A DNA stretch of 48,708 nt from an uncultured SAR116 cluster alpha proteobacterium. GTDB lineage: Bacteria > Pseudomonadota > Alphaproteobacteria > Puniceispirillales > Marisalimonadaceae. The position numbers were made by a program, and so were the translations under genes. Below are positions 1 to 9,393 of the stretch, piece after piece (positions within the stretch are counted from its first letter, which is position 1; every line of letters begins with the position of its first letter). The notes below the pieces were generated by a model. That model worked only from the letters and a program-made list of their open reading frames with translations. It was not told the origin of the DNA and did no database searches. The stretch is taken from NCBI GenBank assembly GCA_902618195.1, contig CACMZO010000008.1, positions 1-48,708 of the forward strand, given 5' to 3'.

Positions 1-249
1 GCTGAACAAAAATCTGCAGGTTTAGATCAATGTTCTGAAGAGGAATATGAAGAAATTAAATCACTAAATAGATTATACAAAGAAAAGTTCGATTTCCCTT
101 TTATAATAGCCGTCAAAGGTCTTAATAGATCAGATATAATCAAATCAATGAAAAATAGAGTAAAAAATAATTATCAAGAAGAGTTTTCAACTGCAATAAA
201 TGAAGTTCACAAAATCGCTAAAATTCGATTAGATGCTCTAGAGTTATAG
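1..249 (+). CDS. uraD: OHCU decarboxylase, C-terminal part (5' end outside window)
   Basis: The open frame enters from the window edge and encodes the last 82 residues of a 2-oxo-4-hydroxy-4-carboxy-5-ureidoimidazoline decarboxylase. This enzyme makes S-allantoin in uric acid breakdown. The C-terminal hallmarks are visible: an EQxSAGLD segment, a LNxxYxxKFxFPFIIAVKG block, and a closing helix with EVHKIAKIRLDALEL. The FPFI/VKG stretch is the most conserved part of the family. The start and catalytic His lie outside the window. Its stop overlaps the end of the convergent molybdoenzyme gene by 6 bp. The family call is firm; whether the gene is free-standing or fused to another purine-degradation domain cannot be seen. 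Confidence 0.85.
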   Translation, partial: AEQKSAGLDQCSEEEYEEIKSLNRLYKEKFDFPFIIAVKGLNRSDIIKSMKNRVKNNYQEEFSTAINEVHKIAKIRLDALEL

Positions 250-2577
250 TTTTTTTATTATTGGTGCATCAAATATTGTAATAAAAGGCAAATCTTTTTC
301 CCATTTTTGTATTTCAACTAGAGTAGAATGAGCCGATGGACCCTGGCTTAAAGATGAACAACCAATATCATCAGTTAGAACATTAGGATTCCCGTGAATG
401 CAAAATGTGTCATCATCATTTGCAGGATTATACCAAGCACCAACTGGAAGAAATACAACTCCTTCCATTACATTATCAGAAATTCTTGTACCAGCTAAGC
501 ATGCACCTCTATCATTAAAAACTTTAACAACATCATTATTTTTCAAGTTTCTTATTTTTGCGTCATTTGGATTTATTAAAAGTGGTTCTCTTCCATGGAT
601 TTTAGATTTTCTACTATGTTTACCGTTATCAAGTTGACTATGTAGTCTATTTTCAGGTTGACCAGAAATTACATGTAATGGATATTTTTTTGTTAAATTT
701 GAACCTAGCCATTCCTTTGGTTCTAACCATTTAGGATGACCTGGGCAATCAGAGTAGTTAAAACTATCTACCTCATCTGAAAAAATTTCAATTTTTTTAG
801 ATCGATTTGATAAAGGAAATTGTTTAGGTTTTTTTACAAAATCTTCCATTAATATTTGTTCGTGTGTAGGTTTTAAAACTTCAAAGAATCCTCCATTCCA
901 AAATTGATCAAAATCAGGAAGATAAAAATTATTTTCTCTAGCACTTTCTTTTGCCTCGTCCCATAGAGTCTTAAGCCATTCTTCTTCATTTTTATTTTCT
1001 GTAAATTGTTCTTTAATACCTAGCTTTTCAGAAATTAAAGAAAATATATCAAAATCATTTCTTGAATTTCCTATAGGATCTATTGCCTTATGCATAGGGG
1101 AAACGGTTTGTTCCCAATGTCTGAAACCAATATCATTCCTTTCAAGTGTAGTTGTAGTTGGAAATATTATGTCAGCATGTCTTGCAAGGCTATTCCACCA
1201 TATCTCATTTGTGATAATTGTATCAGGTTTAAATGTAGCTTTTCTTAATTTTGATAAGTTCATTTGATGATGGAATGGGTTACCTCCAGCCCAGTAAACT
1301 AATTTTATGTTTGGATATTGATATGTTTGACCGTTAAATGTAAAGTTTTTTCCAGGATTGAGTAACATATCTGAATATCTTGCGACTGGGATAAAATCTG
1401 TTATCGGATTTTTGAATTGATTTAATGCAGGCCATTTAAAATGTTTAACAGGATTTCCAATCCCATTTTCAGCACTATAACCTAAACCAAAACCACCCCC
1501 GGGTTGACCAATTTGTCCTATCATAGCTGCTAAAACAACTATCATCCAATGTGGTTGTTCACCATATTGTTGTCTCTGAAGTGACCATGAGCCAGAAATA
1601 AGAACTTTTTTATTTTGAATAATATCAATAATTTTGTAAAAAACTGTTTTATCAAGTCCTGTAATCGTATGAGCCCATTCAGGGTCCTTTTTTATTCCAT
1701 CATTAGTGCCTAGAAGATAATCTTTAAATTTATCATAACCATGACAATGTATTTTTAAAAATTCTCGATTACATAGATTTTTTTTTTCTAATAAATAAGC
1801 AAGACCAAGCATTAATGCTGTATCCGTGCCTGGTCTGATCTTTAACCACTCGGCATTAACTAATTTATCAGCCTCAAAATTTGTAGGACTAATATTAAAA
1901 AATTTTATATTTCTCTTTTTACATTTTTTTAAAAAATTTTTTGTTGTGTGAAAGCCTACACCTCCTGAAGTCACTTGAGAGTTTTTTAATGGTAAACTAC
2001 CAAACATTAAGATCACATCTGTATTCTTTGAAACATTATTCCAATCAGTATGTTGATCTAAAAATTTCCTATAAGACATTCCTATAACATGTGGAATAAT
2101 TGTTTCACTTGCCGCATAAGAATATGTGGTAACTGATTTAACGTAACCACCGAAGCAATTAAAAAAACGGTGTAACTGACTTTGAGCATGATGAAATCTT
2201 CCCGCAGATGCCCAGCCATAAGAACCTGCAAAAATAGATTTATTAGTAAAATTTGTTTTAACTCTGTTTAACTCTTTTGAAACTATATCTATAGCCTCTG
2301 CCCATGAAATCTCAATAAATTCATCATTTCCTCTTTTTTCTCTAGCTCTATCAGAGGCTATATTATTATTTTCACTTTCATTTAAATAATCATGGTACCA
2401 ACCAGCTCTAACACAAGGATTTTGAATTCTTAATTTATCATTTACTGCATCAATCATTCCCTCTGAAATTAAAGAGGGGTTTTCATCTTTTTCATAAGGT
2501 TCAAGAGATATAAGTTTTTTATTTTTTACTTTAGGATAATAACTTCCCCAATGAGCACTTGTTGTTTTAATTTTCAT
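244..2577 (-). CDS. Cytoplasmic molybdopterin oxidoreductase, BisC/DMSO reductase class
   Basis: 777-residue molybdopterin guanine dinucleotide enzyme of the DMSO/TMAO/biotin-sulfoxide reductase class. Motifs in order are YGWASAGRFHHAQ (about 120-132), a TYS segment whose Ser153 sits where the DMSO reductase Mo-ligand serine lies, GSLPLKNSQ, RPGTDTAL (about 248), GQPGGGFGLGYS (about 356), and a C-terminal dinucleotide-binding domain with SGQPENRLHSQ and GCSSLSQGPSAHS. There is no twin-arginine signal and no N-terminal 4Fe-4S cysteine cluster, so a soluble cytoplasmic enzyme like BisC is expected. It probably reduces an S- or N-oxide, or could run in reverse; the substrate cannot be read. It starts 2 bp after the upstream FAD/Fe-S gene and is very likely cotranscribed with it. 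Confidence 0.85.
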   Translation of the reverse strand: MKIKTTSAHWGSYYPKVKNKKLISLEPYEKDENPSLISEGMIDAVNDKLRIQNPCVRAGWYHDYLNESENNNIASDRAREKRGNDEFIEISWAEAIDIVSKELNRVKTNFTNKSIFAGSYGWASAGRFHHAQSQLHRFFNCFGGYVKSVTTYSYAASETIIPHVIGMSYRKFLDQHTDWNNVSKNTDVILMFGSLPLKNSQVTSGGVGFHTTKNFLKKCKKRNIKFFNISPTNFEADKLVNAEWLKIRPGTDTALMLGLAYLLEKKNLCNREFLKIHCHGYDKFKDYLLGTNDGIKKDPEWAHTITGLDKTVFYKIIDIIQNKKVLISGSWSLQRQQYGEQPHWMIVVLAAMIGQIGQPGGGFGLGYSAENGIGNPVKHFKWPALNQFKNPITDFIPVARYSDMLLNPGKNFTFNGQTYQYPNIKLVYWAGGNPFHHQMNLSKLRKATFKPDTIITNEIWWNSLARHADIIFPTTTTLERNDIGFRHWEQTVSPMHKAIDPIGNSRNDFDIFSLISEKLGIKEQFTENKNEEEWLKTLWDEAKESARENNFYLPDFDQFWNGGFFEVLKPTHEQILMEDFVKKPKQFPLSNRSKKIEIFSDEVDSFNYSDCPGHPKWLEPKEWLGSNLTKKYPLHVISGQPENRLHSQLDNGKHSRKSKIHGREPLLINPNDAKIRNLKNNDVVKVFNDRGACLAGTRISDNVMEGVVFLPVGAWYNPANDDDTFCIHGNPNVLTDDIGCSSLSQGPSAHSTLVEIQKWEKDLPFITIFDAPIIKKL

Positions 2578-2579
2578 TA

Positions 2580-5537
2580 TTAATTAATTTTTTCTGTAAT
2601 TAATGGTTCTAAAAAATTTGCTATATGAACAGCTTTTATTTCAGATTGGTCTTTAATTTGAGCTCTGCAGGAAGTGCCATCGGCTATAACAGTTGGATTT
2701 TTATACTTTAAAATAGAGGGAATAAGTTTAGCCATTGCCATCTTTATTGATACTTCATACGTTTCTTTATTGTACCCAAATGCACCAGCCATTCCACAAC
2801 AGCTTGTTTCTATATTTTCCAGCTGAATTTTAGGAATTTTTTTTAAAATTTCTACAATAGGGTTTACAACATCAAAGGCTTTTTGGTGACAATGTCCATG
2901 AAGTAATACTTTATCATTGTATGGTTTAAAATTGAAGTTAGATATTTTTTTAGATAGCAGTTCTTCAAATGTAAAACTATTTTTTGAAAGTAAAAGTGCT
3001 TCTTTACTTTTTATTAAAGAGGGCAACTCGTCTCTGAAAGATAAAATGCATGATGGTTCTAATCCAACAACTGGGACACCTTTTTTTAAATAGGGCAAAA
3101 ATGTTTTTAAAATATTTTCGTATTCATTTTTTGTTTTGTCTATTAATCCATAAGTTAGAAAGGTTCTTCCACAACATAAATTTTTGTTATTAATTTTTGG
3201 AAGAAATGGACTGAAACCCAATTTCTTAAGAACCCTTATTGCAGCTCTTATATTTTCAGGTTCATGGAACCTATTAAAACTATCTGGAAAAACAATTACA
3301 GGATTTGTCATGTTTTTATCAAGCTCTGAAGCTAATTCATTATCTTTAAAATAATTCATTTTAGTTAAAGGAACATCTCTTTTTGCTGAAATATTAAAGA
3401 AAACATCATTAATAAAATTTAAAATTTTTAACTTCTGTAAAATTTTTAATATTGGATAAAAATAACTTAGGTATTTACTGTATTTTGGCAAGTATGCTAC
3501 CAATTTTTGTGGTAAAGAAAGGCCGTATTTTTCGTGACGTAGTTTTTCTATTTCAATTTTCATTTTTGAAATATCAACACTCGTTGGACATTCTTTCTTA
3601 CATGCTTTGCATGAAACACAAAGTTTCATCGTTTCAAACATTTCTTTTGAAGTAAGTGCATCATTTTTAAACTGACCAGTTAAGGCTAATCTAAGAGTAT
3701 TAGCTCTTCCTCGTGGTGAATCTTTTTCATCTTTAGTTACTCTGTACGAAGGACACATAACTCCATTTTCTAATTTACGGCAAGATCCATTATTATTACA
3801 CATTTCAATAGCGCCTTGAAAACCATCAGATTTTCCTGGCCATGAAGACCAATCCATAACCGTTTTTATGTCCAAGGCTGAGTACGCAGGAGAATATCGA
3901 AATAAATTTCTATCATCCATTTTTGGTGCATCTATGATTTTTTCTGGATTAAAAATTCTATTAGGGTCAAATAAATCTTTTGCCTGTCTAAAAATGTTAT
4001 TAACTTTTTTATCAAACATTTTTTCAATGAATTCTGATCTAACAATCCCATCTCCATGCTCGCCTGAAAAAGAACCTCCAAATTTTTTAACTAGGGCACA
4101 AGCTTCTTCTGCAATCATTCTCATTTTTTTAACATCTTTATTAATTTTCATATTTAAAACAGGACGAACGTGTAAGCATCCCACTGAAGCGTGAGCGTAC
4201 CATGTGCCGTGAACATTATATTTTTTAAAAATTTTTGTTAAACCGTCTGTGTATTCAGCCAGGTTCTCGAGGTTTACAGCACAATCTTCTACAAAAGAAA
4301 CAGGTTTACCTTCGCTTTTCATGGACATCATTATATTCAATCCAGATTTTCTCATTTCTGTAAGGCGAGATTGATCTTTGTCATTTAGTATTTTTACAAC
4401 TCCTCCGGTTTTAGCTTTACTATCCCAACTAAAACCAAGATCTTGCATCATTTTTTCTAATTCATTTAATTTATCTAAGTTTTTAGTTTGATTTTTATCT
4501 GCAAACTCAACAACGAGTAATGATGCTGGATTTCCTACAACAATATCTTTAACAGTCTGCTTGAAAATTTGAATATCATTGGCCAATTTTAACATTGTGT
4601 CATCTATTAATTCTACTGAAACTGGATTCAATTTTACAATATGCTGAGCGGCATCCATTGATTCATAAAATGAAGGAAAATGACATACTCCCATTACTTT
4701 TTTACTTGGTAATGCTGATAATTTAAGTTTGACTTTTGTGAAATAACCTAAGGTACCTTCAGATCCAACTAAAAAATGAGATAAGTTTATACCATCACCT
4801 TTTTTGCCATTTGGTCTGTAGGACATTGCATCTGGCAAAAGAGCGTCTACATTATATCCTGCAACTCTTCGCAATACTTTTGGGAAATCATTTAAAATTA
4901 CATTTTTATTTTTCTTAACTTGTTCATATAATTTAAAAATATTATTGTTAAAAACATTCGAATTGGAATTATTTTTTAATTCATCAATATCTATGTCACC
5001 AAAACAATATTCTTTTCCGTCATTTAATATTGCTTGAATTGACAATACATTATCTCTCATCATTCCGTATTTAAGAGATCTTCCACCACAGCTATTATTT
5101 CCAGCCATTCCTCCAATTGTTGCCCTACTAGATGTTGATACATCAACTGGAAACCAAAGGCTAAAAGGTTTTAAAAACTTGTTAAGTTCATCTAAAACAA
5201 TTCCTGGTTCGACAGTACAAGTTTTATTTTTTTCATCAAAATCAACAATCTTATTAAAATATTTTGAATTATCAATTACAAGTGAACGATTAACTGTTTG
5301 ACCACATTGTGAAGTGCCCCCTCCACGTGGAAGAATTGAAATATTATTATCAAGACAAAAATTAACTGCTTTAATTACATCATCTTTAGATTTAGGAATA
5401 AACACAGCTAAGGGTTGAATTTGATAAATTGATGCATCTGTTGAATACCTACCTTTTGAAAATTCATCATCATAGAATTCTCCATCGGTAAGAGTTTTTA
5501 ATTCAGAAAGTGTTACTGGTACGAAATCTTTTGGCAT
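2580..5537 (-). CDS. FAD-linked oxidase / 4Fe-4S fusion protein (D-2-hydroxyacid or D-2-hydroxyglutarate dehydrogenase, YdiJ-like)
   Basis: 985 residues. An N-terminal PCMH-type FAD domain (about 44-270, with LPRGGGTSQCGQ and GGMAGNNSCGGRS) is followed by the FAD-oxidase C domain (VELID, GEHGDG). Next comes a ferredoxin-like 4Fe-4S segment CVSCKACKKEC near residue 640, then two CCG-type redox modules (CCGRTF near 786, CCGMAGAFG near 912), as in GlpC. This order and length match the YdiJ family, whose members oxidise D-2-hydroxyglutarate or related D-2-hydroxyacids and pass electrons to the quinone pool or another carrier. It is the first gene of a two-gene operon with the molybdoenzyme. The exact hydroxyacid substrate is inferred only from family. 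Confidence 0.82.
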   Translation of the reverse strand: MPKDFVPVTLSELKTLTDGEFYDDEFSKGRYSTDASIYQIQPLAVFIPKSKDDVIKAVNFCLDNNISILPRGGGTSQCGQTVNRSLVIDNSKYFNKIVDFDEKNKTCTVEPGIVLDELNKFLKPFSLWFPVDVSTSSRATIGGMAGNNSCGGRSLKYGMMRDNVLSIQAILNDGKEYCFGDIDIDELKNNSNSNVFNNNIFKLYEQVKKNKNVILNDFPKVLRRVAGYNVDALLPDAMSYRPNGKKGDGINLSHFLVGSEGTLGYFTKVKLKLSALPSKKVMGVCHFPSFYESMDAAQHIVKLNPVSVELIDDTMLKLANDIQIFKQTVKDIVVGNPASLLVVEFADKNQTKNLDKLNELEKMMQDLGFSWDSKAKTGGVVKILNDKDQSRLTEMRKSGLNIMMSMKSEGKPVSFVEDCAVNLENLAEYTDGLTKIFKKYNVHGTWYAHASVGCLHVRPVLNMKINKDVKKMRMIAEEACALVKKFGGSFSGEHGDGIVRSEFIEKMFDKKVNNIFRQAKDLFDPNRIFNPEKIIDAPKMDDRNLFRYSPAYSALDIKTVMDWSSWPGKSDGFQGAIEMCNNNGSCRKLENGVMCPSYRVTKDEKDSPRGRANTLRLALTGQFKNDALTSKEMFETMKLCVSCKACKKECPTSVDISKMKIEIEKLRHEKYGLSLPQKLVAYLPKYSKYLSYFYPILKILQKLKILNFINDVFFNISAKRDVPLTKMNYFKDNELASELDKNMTNPVIVFPDSFNRFHEPENIRAAIRVLKKLGFSPFLPKINNKNLCCGRTFLTYGLIDKTKNEYENILKTFLPYLKKGVPVVGLEPSCILSFRDELPSLIKSKEALLLSKNSFTFEELLSKKISNFNFKPYNDKVLLHGHCHQKAFDVVNPIVEILKKIPKIQLENIETSCCGMAGAFGYNKETYEVSIKMAMAKLIPSILKYKNPTVIADGTSCRAQIKDQSEIKAVHIANFLEPLITEKIN

Positions 5538-5627
5538 TTAAAATCTTATGTTTTAAAAAAGGTGTTATTTGTATTTAATACATATATATATATTCTTATA
5601 ATATTAAAGATTTAACAAGGATTAATA

Positions 5628-6806
5628 ATGAGTGATCGAAAATACAAACCTGGTAAACATTTTTTACAATTGCCTGGACCATCTAATGTACCAGATAGAA
5701 TTTTGAATGCTATGTGTTATCCTACAATTGATCATAGAGGCCCAGAGTTTTCAGATTTGGCATTGAAATGTCTGAGTGGTATCAAAACAATCTTTAAAAC
5801 AAAGAACCCTGTTATTATTTTTCCAGCGTCAGGAACGGGAGCTTGGGAAGCTGCTTTAGTTAATACATTAAATGATGGAGATAATGTTTTAATGGTAGAA
5901 ACTGGACATTTCGCATCTCTTTGGAACAATATGGCACAAAAATTAGGTCTTAAGGTAGAACTTTTAAAGACAGATTGGAGACAAGGTTTAGATCCTAACA
6001 AAATAGAAAAAAGATTAAGGCTTGATACTGATAAAAAAATTAAAGCTGTTTGTATAGTTCATAATGAAACTTCAACAGGATGTACTTCTGATGTAAAAGC
6101 TGTTAGAGAGATTTTAGATAATTTAAATCATGATGCCTTACTAATGGTAGATTCTATTTCTGGTTTAGCATCTATGAATTATGAACATGATGATTGGGGT
6201 GTTGATATTACTATTTCAGGATCTCAAAAAGGATTAATGCTGCCACCTGGACTGTCATTTAATGCAATTTCTGAAAAAGCAATTAATGCCTCAAAAAAAT
6301 CTGGTCTTAAAAAATCTTATTGGGATTGGGATGAACACCTAGAATTTAATAGGACTGGTTTTTTTCCATACACTCCTGCTACAAATCTGCTGTTTGGACT
6401 CAAAGAAGCTATCGAAATGCTTCATGAGGAGGGACTTAATAATGTTTTTAAAAGACATGCAAGATATTCAAAAGCAACTAGAATAGCCGTTAATGCGTGG
6501 GGTTTAGAAGTTTATTGCCAAAATGAAAAAAGGTTTTCTGATGTATTAACTGCAGTACTAGTACCTGAAAATAAAGATTCAGACCAGTTAAGAAAAATTA
6601 TATTAGAAAATTTTAATATGTCTTTAGGCAACGGACTTTCAAAACTTAAAGGAAAAGTTTTTAGAATTGGGCATCTGGGTGACTTTAATGATATAAGTCT
6701 TTTGGGAACATTAAGTGGAGTTGAAATGGGTTTAGATTTAATACAAATACCTATTAGAGAAGCTGGAGTTGAAAAGGCAAGAGAGTACTTAAAAGAAAAT
6801 TTATAA
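5628..6806 (+). CDS. sgaA: Serine--glyoxylate aminotransferase
   Basis: 392-residue class V PLP aminotransferase. The N-terminus carries LQLPGPSNVPDRIL and YPTIDHRGPEF, typical of serine-glyoxylate and alanine-glyoxylate aminotransferases. The PLP lysine is K201 in SGSQKGLMLPPG, and VDSISG near 175-179 supplies the cofactor-binding aspartate. It would convert serine plus glyoxylate to hydroxypyruvate plus glycine in the cytoplasm, feeding the serine cycle or photorespiration-like glyoxylate handling. An AAGGA ribosome site precedes the ATG. The malonyl-CoA decarboxylase gene follows after 2 bp, which suggests a shared transcript. A sister function (alanine or aspartate as donor) cannot be excluded. 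Confidence 0.88.
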   Translation: MSDRKYKPGKHFLQLPGPSNVPDRILNAMCYPTIDHRGPEFSDLALKCLSGIKTIFKTKNPVIIFPASGTGAWEAALVNTLNDGDNVLMVETGHFASLWNNMAQKLGLKVELLKTDWRQGLDPNKIEKRLRLDTDKKIKAVCIVHNETSTGCTSDVKAVREILDNLNHDALLMVDSISGLASMNYEHDDWGVDITISGSQKGLMLPPGLSFNAISEKAINASKKSGLKKSYWDWDEHLEFNRTGFFPYTPATNLLFGLKEAIEMLHEEGLNNVFKRHARYSKATRIAVNAWGLEVYCQNEKRFSDVLTAVLVPENKDSDQLRKIILENFNMSLGNGLSKLKGKVFRIGHLGDFNDISLLGTLSGVEMGLDLIQIPIREAGVEKAREYLKENL

Positions 6807-6808
6807 AT

Positions 6809-8113
6809 ATGAGTAAATTTAGTTTTTTTAGCGATTTAGTAAATACTTTATTTGACAAAAAGAATAGAAAAAAAAATTTTAGTTCTCTTTTTGAAAAAAA
6901 ACAAAACAAGTCTCTTTTAGAATATATTGAAAATGTCAATGATGCTAAAGGAGAGATTTCAGCATTAAATTATTCAGAAGAACTATTGGACTATTTAAGT
7001 CAATGTGATCAAAAGAAATTAATTAGTTTTTTTGAATATTTGGAAAGAGATTATGATTTAGACATTAGTTTAATAGAAGAAGTTTTAAAAAATTATGAAA
7101 AGAAAAAAGAATACAACTTTTACAAAGACATAAAAAAGATATCTGAATCAAAACGCTCAGAGATATTCCGACGTTTGAATTCAACTCAACATGGAACGAT
7201 TAACTTAGTAAGATTAAGAGAAAAGTTGCTTGAACTTTTAGATAAACATCCAAATTTTCAAAAAATTGATTTTGATTTATCATCTTTATTCAAGGACTGG
7301 TTTAATAGAGGTTTTTTGATATTAAAACCAATTGATTGGGAGACACCTGCTAATATTTTAGAAAAAATTATTGAATATGAAGCTGTTCATCAAATAAAAT
7401 CTTGGGACGAATTAAGATCTAGGTTAGAGCCACAAGACAGAAAGTGTTTTGCATACTTTCATCCAGCTATGGAAGATGAACCTTTAATATTTATAGAAGT
7501 CGCTTTGACTGAAGATATGCCTGAAAAAATAAATCAAATTCTTAACCCAGATAGGACAATGATTAATAGTGAAGAAGCGACAACAGCTGTTTTTTATTCA
7601 ATTTCCAACTGCCAAAAAGGTTTACAAGGAATTTCTTTTGGCAATTTTTTAATAAAGCAGGTTGCCAAAGATTTACAAAATAATTTTGAAAATTTATCTA
7701 AATTTGTGACCTTGTCACCAATCCCAGGATTTAGTAAGTGGTTAAAATCGAATGATACGACTTTGTTTGATAAAATGTATAATAAATTATCTACTACTAA
7801 AATTCAAAAAAATGAAATTATATTGAACGAAAGTATTTTAAAATATTTCTTTATCTCCAAAAGATTAGACTATTTACCAAATGATCCTGTGGCAAGATTT
7901 CACATAGGAAATGGAGCAATTTTAGAAAGAATTAATTTTCTATCTGACACTTCTGAAAAAGGATTAGAACAATCTTTGGGTTTTATGGTCAATTATTTAT
8001 ATAATTTGGAAGAGGTTGAGATAAATCATGAAAAATATGTTGTTGATAAAAAAATTAATACCTCTAAAAGTCTAGAAAAAGAATTTATAAAATTAAACAT
8101 TGAGATAGGTTAA
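6809..8113 (+). CDS. Malonyl-CoA decarboxylase
   Basis: 434-residue protein matching the MCD family end to end: an N-terminal helical domain (about 1-150) and a C-terminal GNAT-like catalytic domain. Diagnostic blocks are YSISNCQKGLQGISFGNFLI, whose serine and flanking residues align with the family catalytic-serine region, LSPIPGFSKWL, and DPVARFHIGNGAILERIN with the catalytic histidine. It decarboxylates malonyl-CoA to acetyl-CoA, recycling malonate or controlling malonyl-CoA levels. No malonate-CoA ligase (MatB) is adjacent. It is packed 2 bp behind sgaA and 2 bp ahead of a small secreted protein gene. Confidence 0.9.
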   Translation: MSKFSFFSDLVNTLFDKKNRKKNFSSLFEKKQNKSLLEYIENVNDAKGEISALNYSEELLDYLSQCDQKKLISFFEYLERDYDLDISLIEEVLKNYEKKKEYNFYKDIKKISESKRSEIFRRLNSTQHGTINLVRLREKLLELLDKHPNFQKIDFDLSSLFKDWFNRGFLILKPIDWETPANILEKIIEYEAVHQIKSWDELRSRLEPQDRKCFAYFHPAMEDEPLIFIEVALTEDMPEKINQILNPDRTMINSEEATTAVFYSISNCQKGLQGISFGNFLIKQVAKDLQNNFENLSKFVTLSPIPGFSKWLKSNDTTLFDKMYNKLSTTKIQKNEIILNESILKYFFISKRLDYLPNDPVARFHIGNGAILERINFLSDTSEKGLEQSLGFMVNYLYNLEEVEINHEKYVVDKKINTSKSLEKEFIKLNIEIG

Positions 8114-8115
8114 AA

Positions 8116-8487
8116 ATGAAAAAAATTATTTACTTGCTAACAACTATTTTATTAACTTTTTTTTCTAATAATAGCTTAATTGCTTCTGAAAAAAAAGATC
8201 AATACTCTTGTAAGCCAAAGCATGCTGCAGCTATTCGTTCTAATGGTATACAAACTTTTAAAATTAAAGGTGATGAAAAACCTGTATTACTTTCTATATA
8301 TAAAGGATTTTTAGAAACTAATGATATGAAGTATAAATTATATGAAGCAGGAGGTAGAGCTTTTGCTTTTTCACCTGAAAGAGCTTGGGTGCATTTTCAA
8401 GATATTACAGTACTAGATAATGGACAACTTTCTTTTGTTATGGCAGTAAATAGTTCCATTTCTAGATACCTGTGTGATAAAAAATAA
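8116..8487 (+). CDS. Small secreted protein of unknown function
   Basis: 123 residues with a clear signal peptide: KK, a hydrophobic stretch at about 4-22, and probable cleavage near IAS-E. The mature part has only two cysteines (in YSCKPK and YLCDKK, near the two ends), which could pair in the periplasm. No family is recognised. It is the third gene of the run that starts with sgaA, 2 bp after malonyl-CoA decarboxylase, and its 3' end overlaps the next gene. Periplasmic location is the only function-related statement I can support. Confidence 0.7.
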   Translation: MKKIIYLLTTILLTFFSNNSLIASEKKDQYSCKPKHAAAIRSNGIQTFKIKGDEKPVLLSIYKGFLETNDMKYKLYEAGGRAFAFSPERAWVHFQDITVLDNGQLSFVMAVNSSISRYLCDKK

Positions 8488-9370
8488 AATTAAAAATCAT
8501 AAAAACTTTTTAACGGTTATCTTATTAATTTTTTTGATAATTGTCTGGAGTTCTGTTTGGTCTTTATTCAAAATAGCACTTGAAGAAATTCCACCATTAA
8601 GTTTTAGGGTCATGACAGGAGTTCCTGCAGGTATTTTGTTATTTGTTTTTGTTCTAAATAAAAAAAAATCTTTATCTATTCCCAGAGAAAACTGGAGATC
8701 ATTGTTACTTATAAGTTTTTTCAATGTTACATTATGGCAAGTTTTAATGCTTTATGGTCTGTCTTTACTTGGTGGAGGAAGGGCAGCTGTTCTCGCCTAT
8801 ACTATGCCCGTTTGGGCTACAATATCAGCTGGAATAATTGGTTATGAAAAAATCAATTTTTCAGTAACTCTTGCTTTAATTTTTGGAATGATAGGTATTT
8901 TTTCATTATCTATAGGAATTGGTGTTATAGATAATATTTTTGGATTGTTTTTAACATTATCAGCAGGTTTATCATGGGGCATTGGTACCATGATAGTAAA
9001 ATATGGTGGATTCAAATCAGATGGTATGTTGGTAGCTGGTTGGCAACAACTTATTGGTGTATTACCATTAATTCCCTTTGCTCTTTATTTTGACTTAAAT
9101 AACTTTGGAAATCCTAATTATATTCATTACCTAATAATTTTTTATGCAATATTTTTTTCAAGCGCATATACCTATTGGGCTTATTTTACAGTTTTACAAA
9201 AATTTTCAGTTAATATTACATCTATTTCTGTTATGATGGTTCCTGTTTTAGCAATCTTAATAGATTATTTATTCATGGGAGTGTTTTTAACAAATTTTGA
9301 TTTAGTTGCTGTCATTTTCATTGTTTCAAGTATTTTTATAGCAGCTACAAAACCATTTAATAAAAATTAG
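8474..9370 (+). CDS. EamA-family (DMT) transporter
   Basis: About 298 residues with ten predicted membrane helices in two EamA repeats. The motifs are WSSVWSLFKIALEEIPPLSFRVMTG at the first repeat and LSAGLSWGIGTMIVKYGG at the second, typical of drug/metabolite-type exporters in the inner membrane. The GTG at 8474 overlaps the previous gene by 14 bp. No other plausible start precedes the first helix, so I accept GTG although its ribosome site is weak. The substrate is unknown; DMT proteins often export amino acids or other small metabolites. Confidence 0.8.
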   Translation: MIKNKIKNHKNFLTVILLIFLIIVWSSVWSLFKIALEEIPPLSFRVMTGVPAGILLFVFVLNKKKSLSIPRENWRSLLLISFFNVTLWQVLMLYGLSLLGGGRAAVLAYTMPVWATISAGIIGYEKINFSVTLALIFGMIGIFSLSIGIGVIDNIFGLFLTLSAGLSWGIGTMIVKYGGFKSDGMLVAGWQQLIGVLPLIPFALYFDLNNFGNPNYIHYLIIFYAIFFSSAYTYWAYFTVLQKFSVNITSISVMMVPVLAILIDYLFMGVFLTNFDLVAVIFIVSSIFIAATKPFNKN

Positions 9371-9393
9371 ACCAATGTTTTTCCAATAAAATT

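Noticed and set aside
5538-5627. Promoter of sgaA with TATAAT at 5597-5602
   Set aside because: The -10 hexamer is good, but no -35 lies at suitable spacing in this very AT-rich gap, so I did not list it as a feature.
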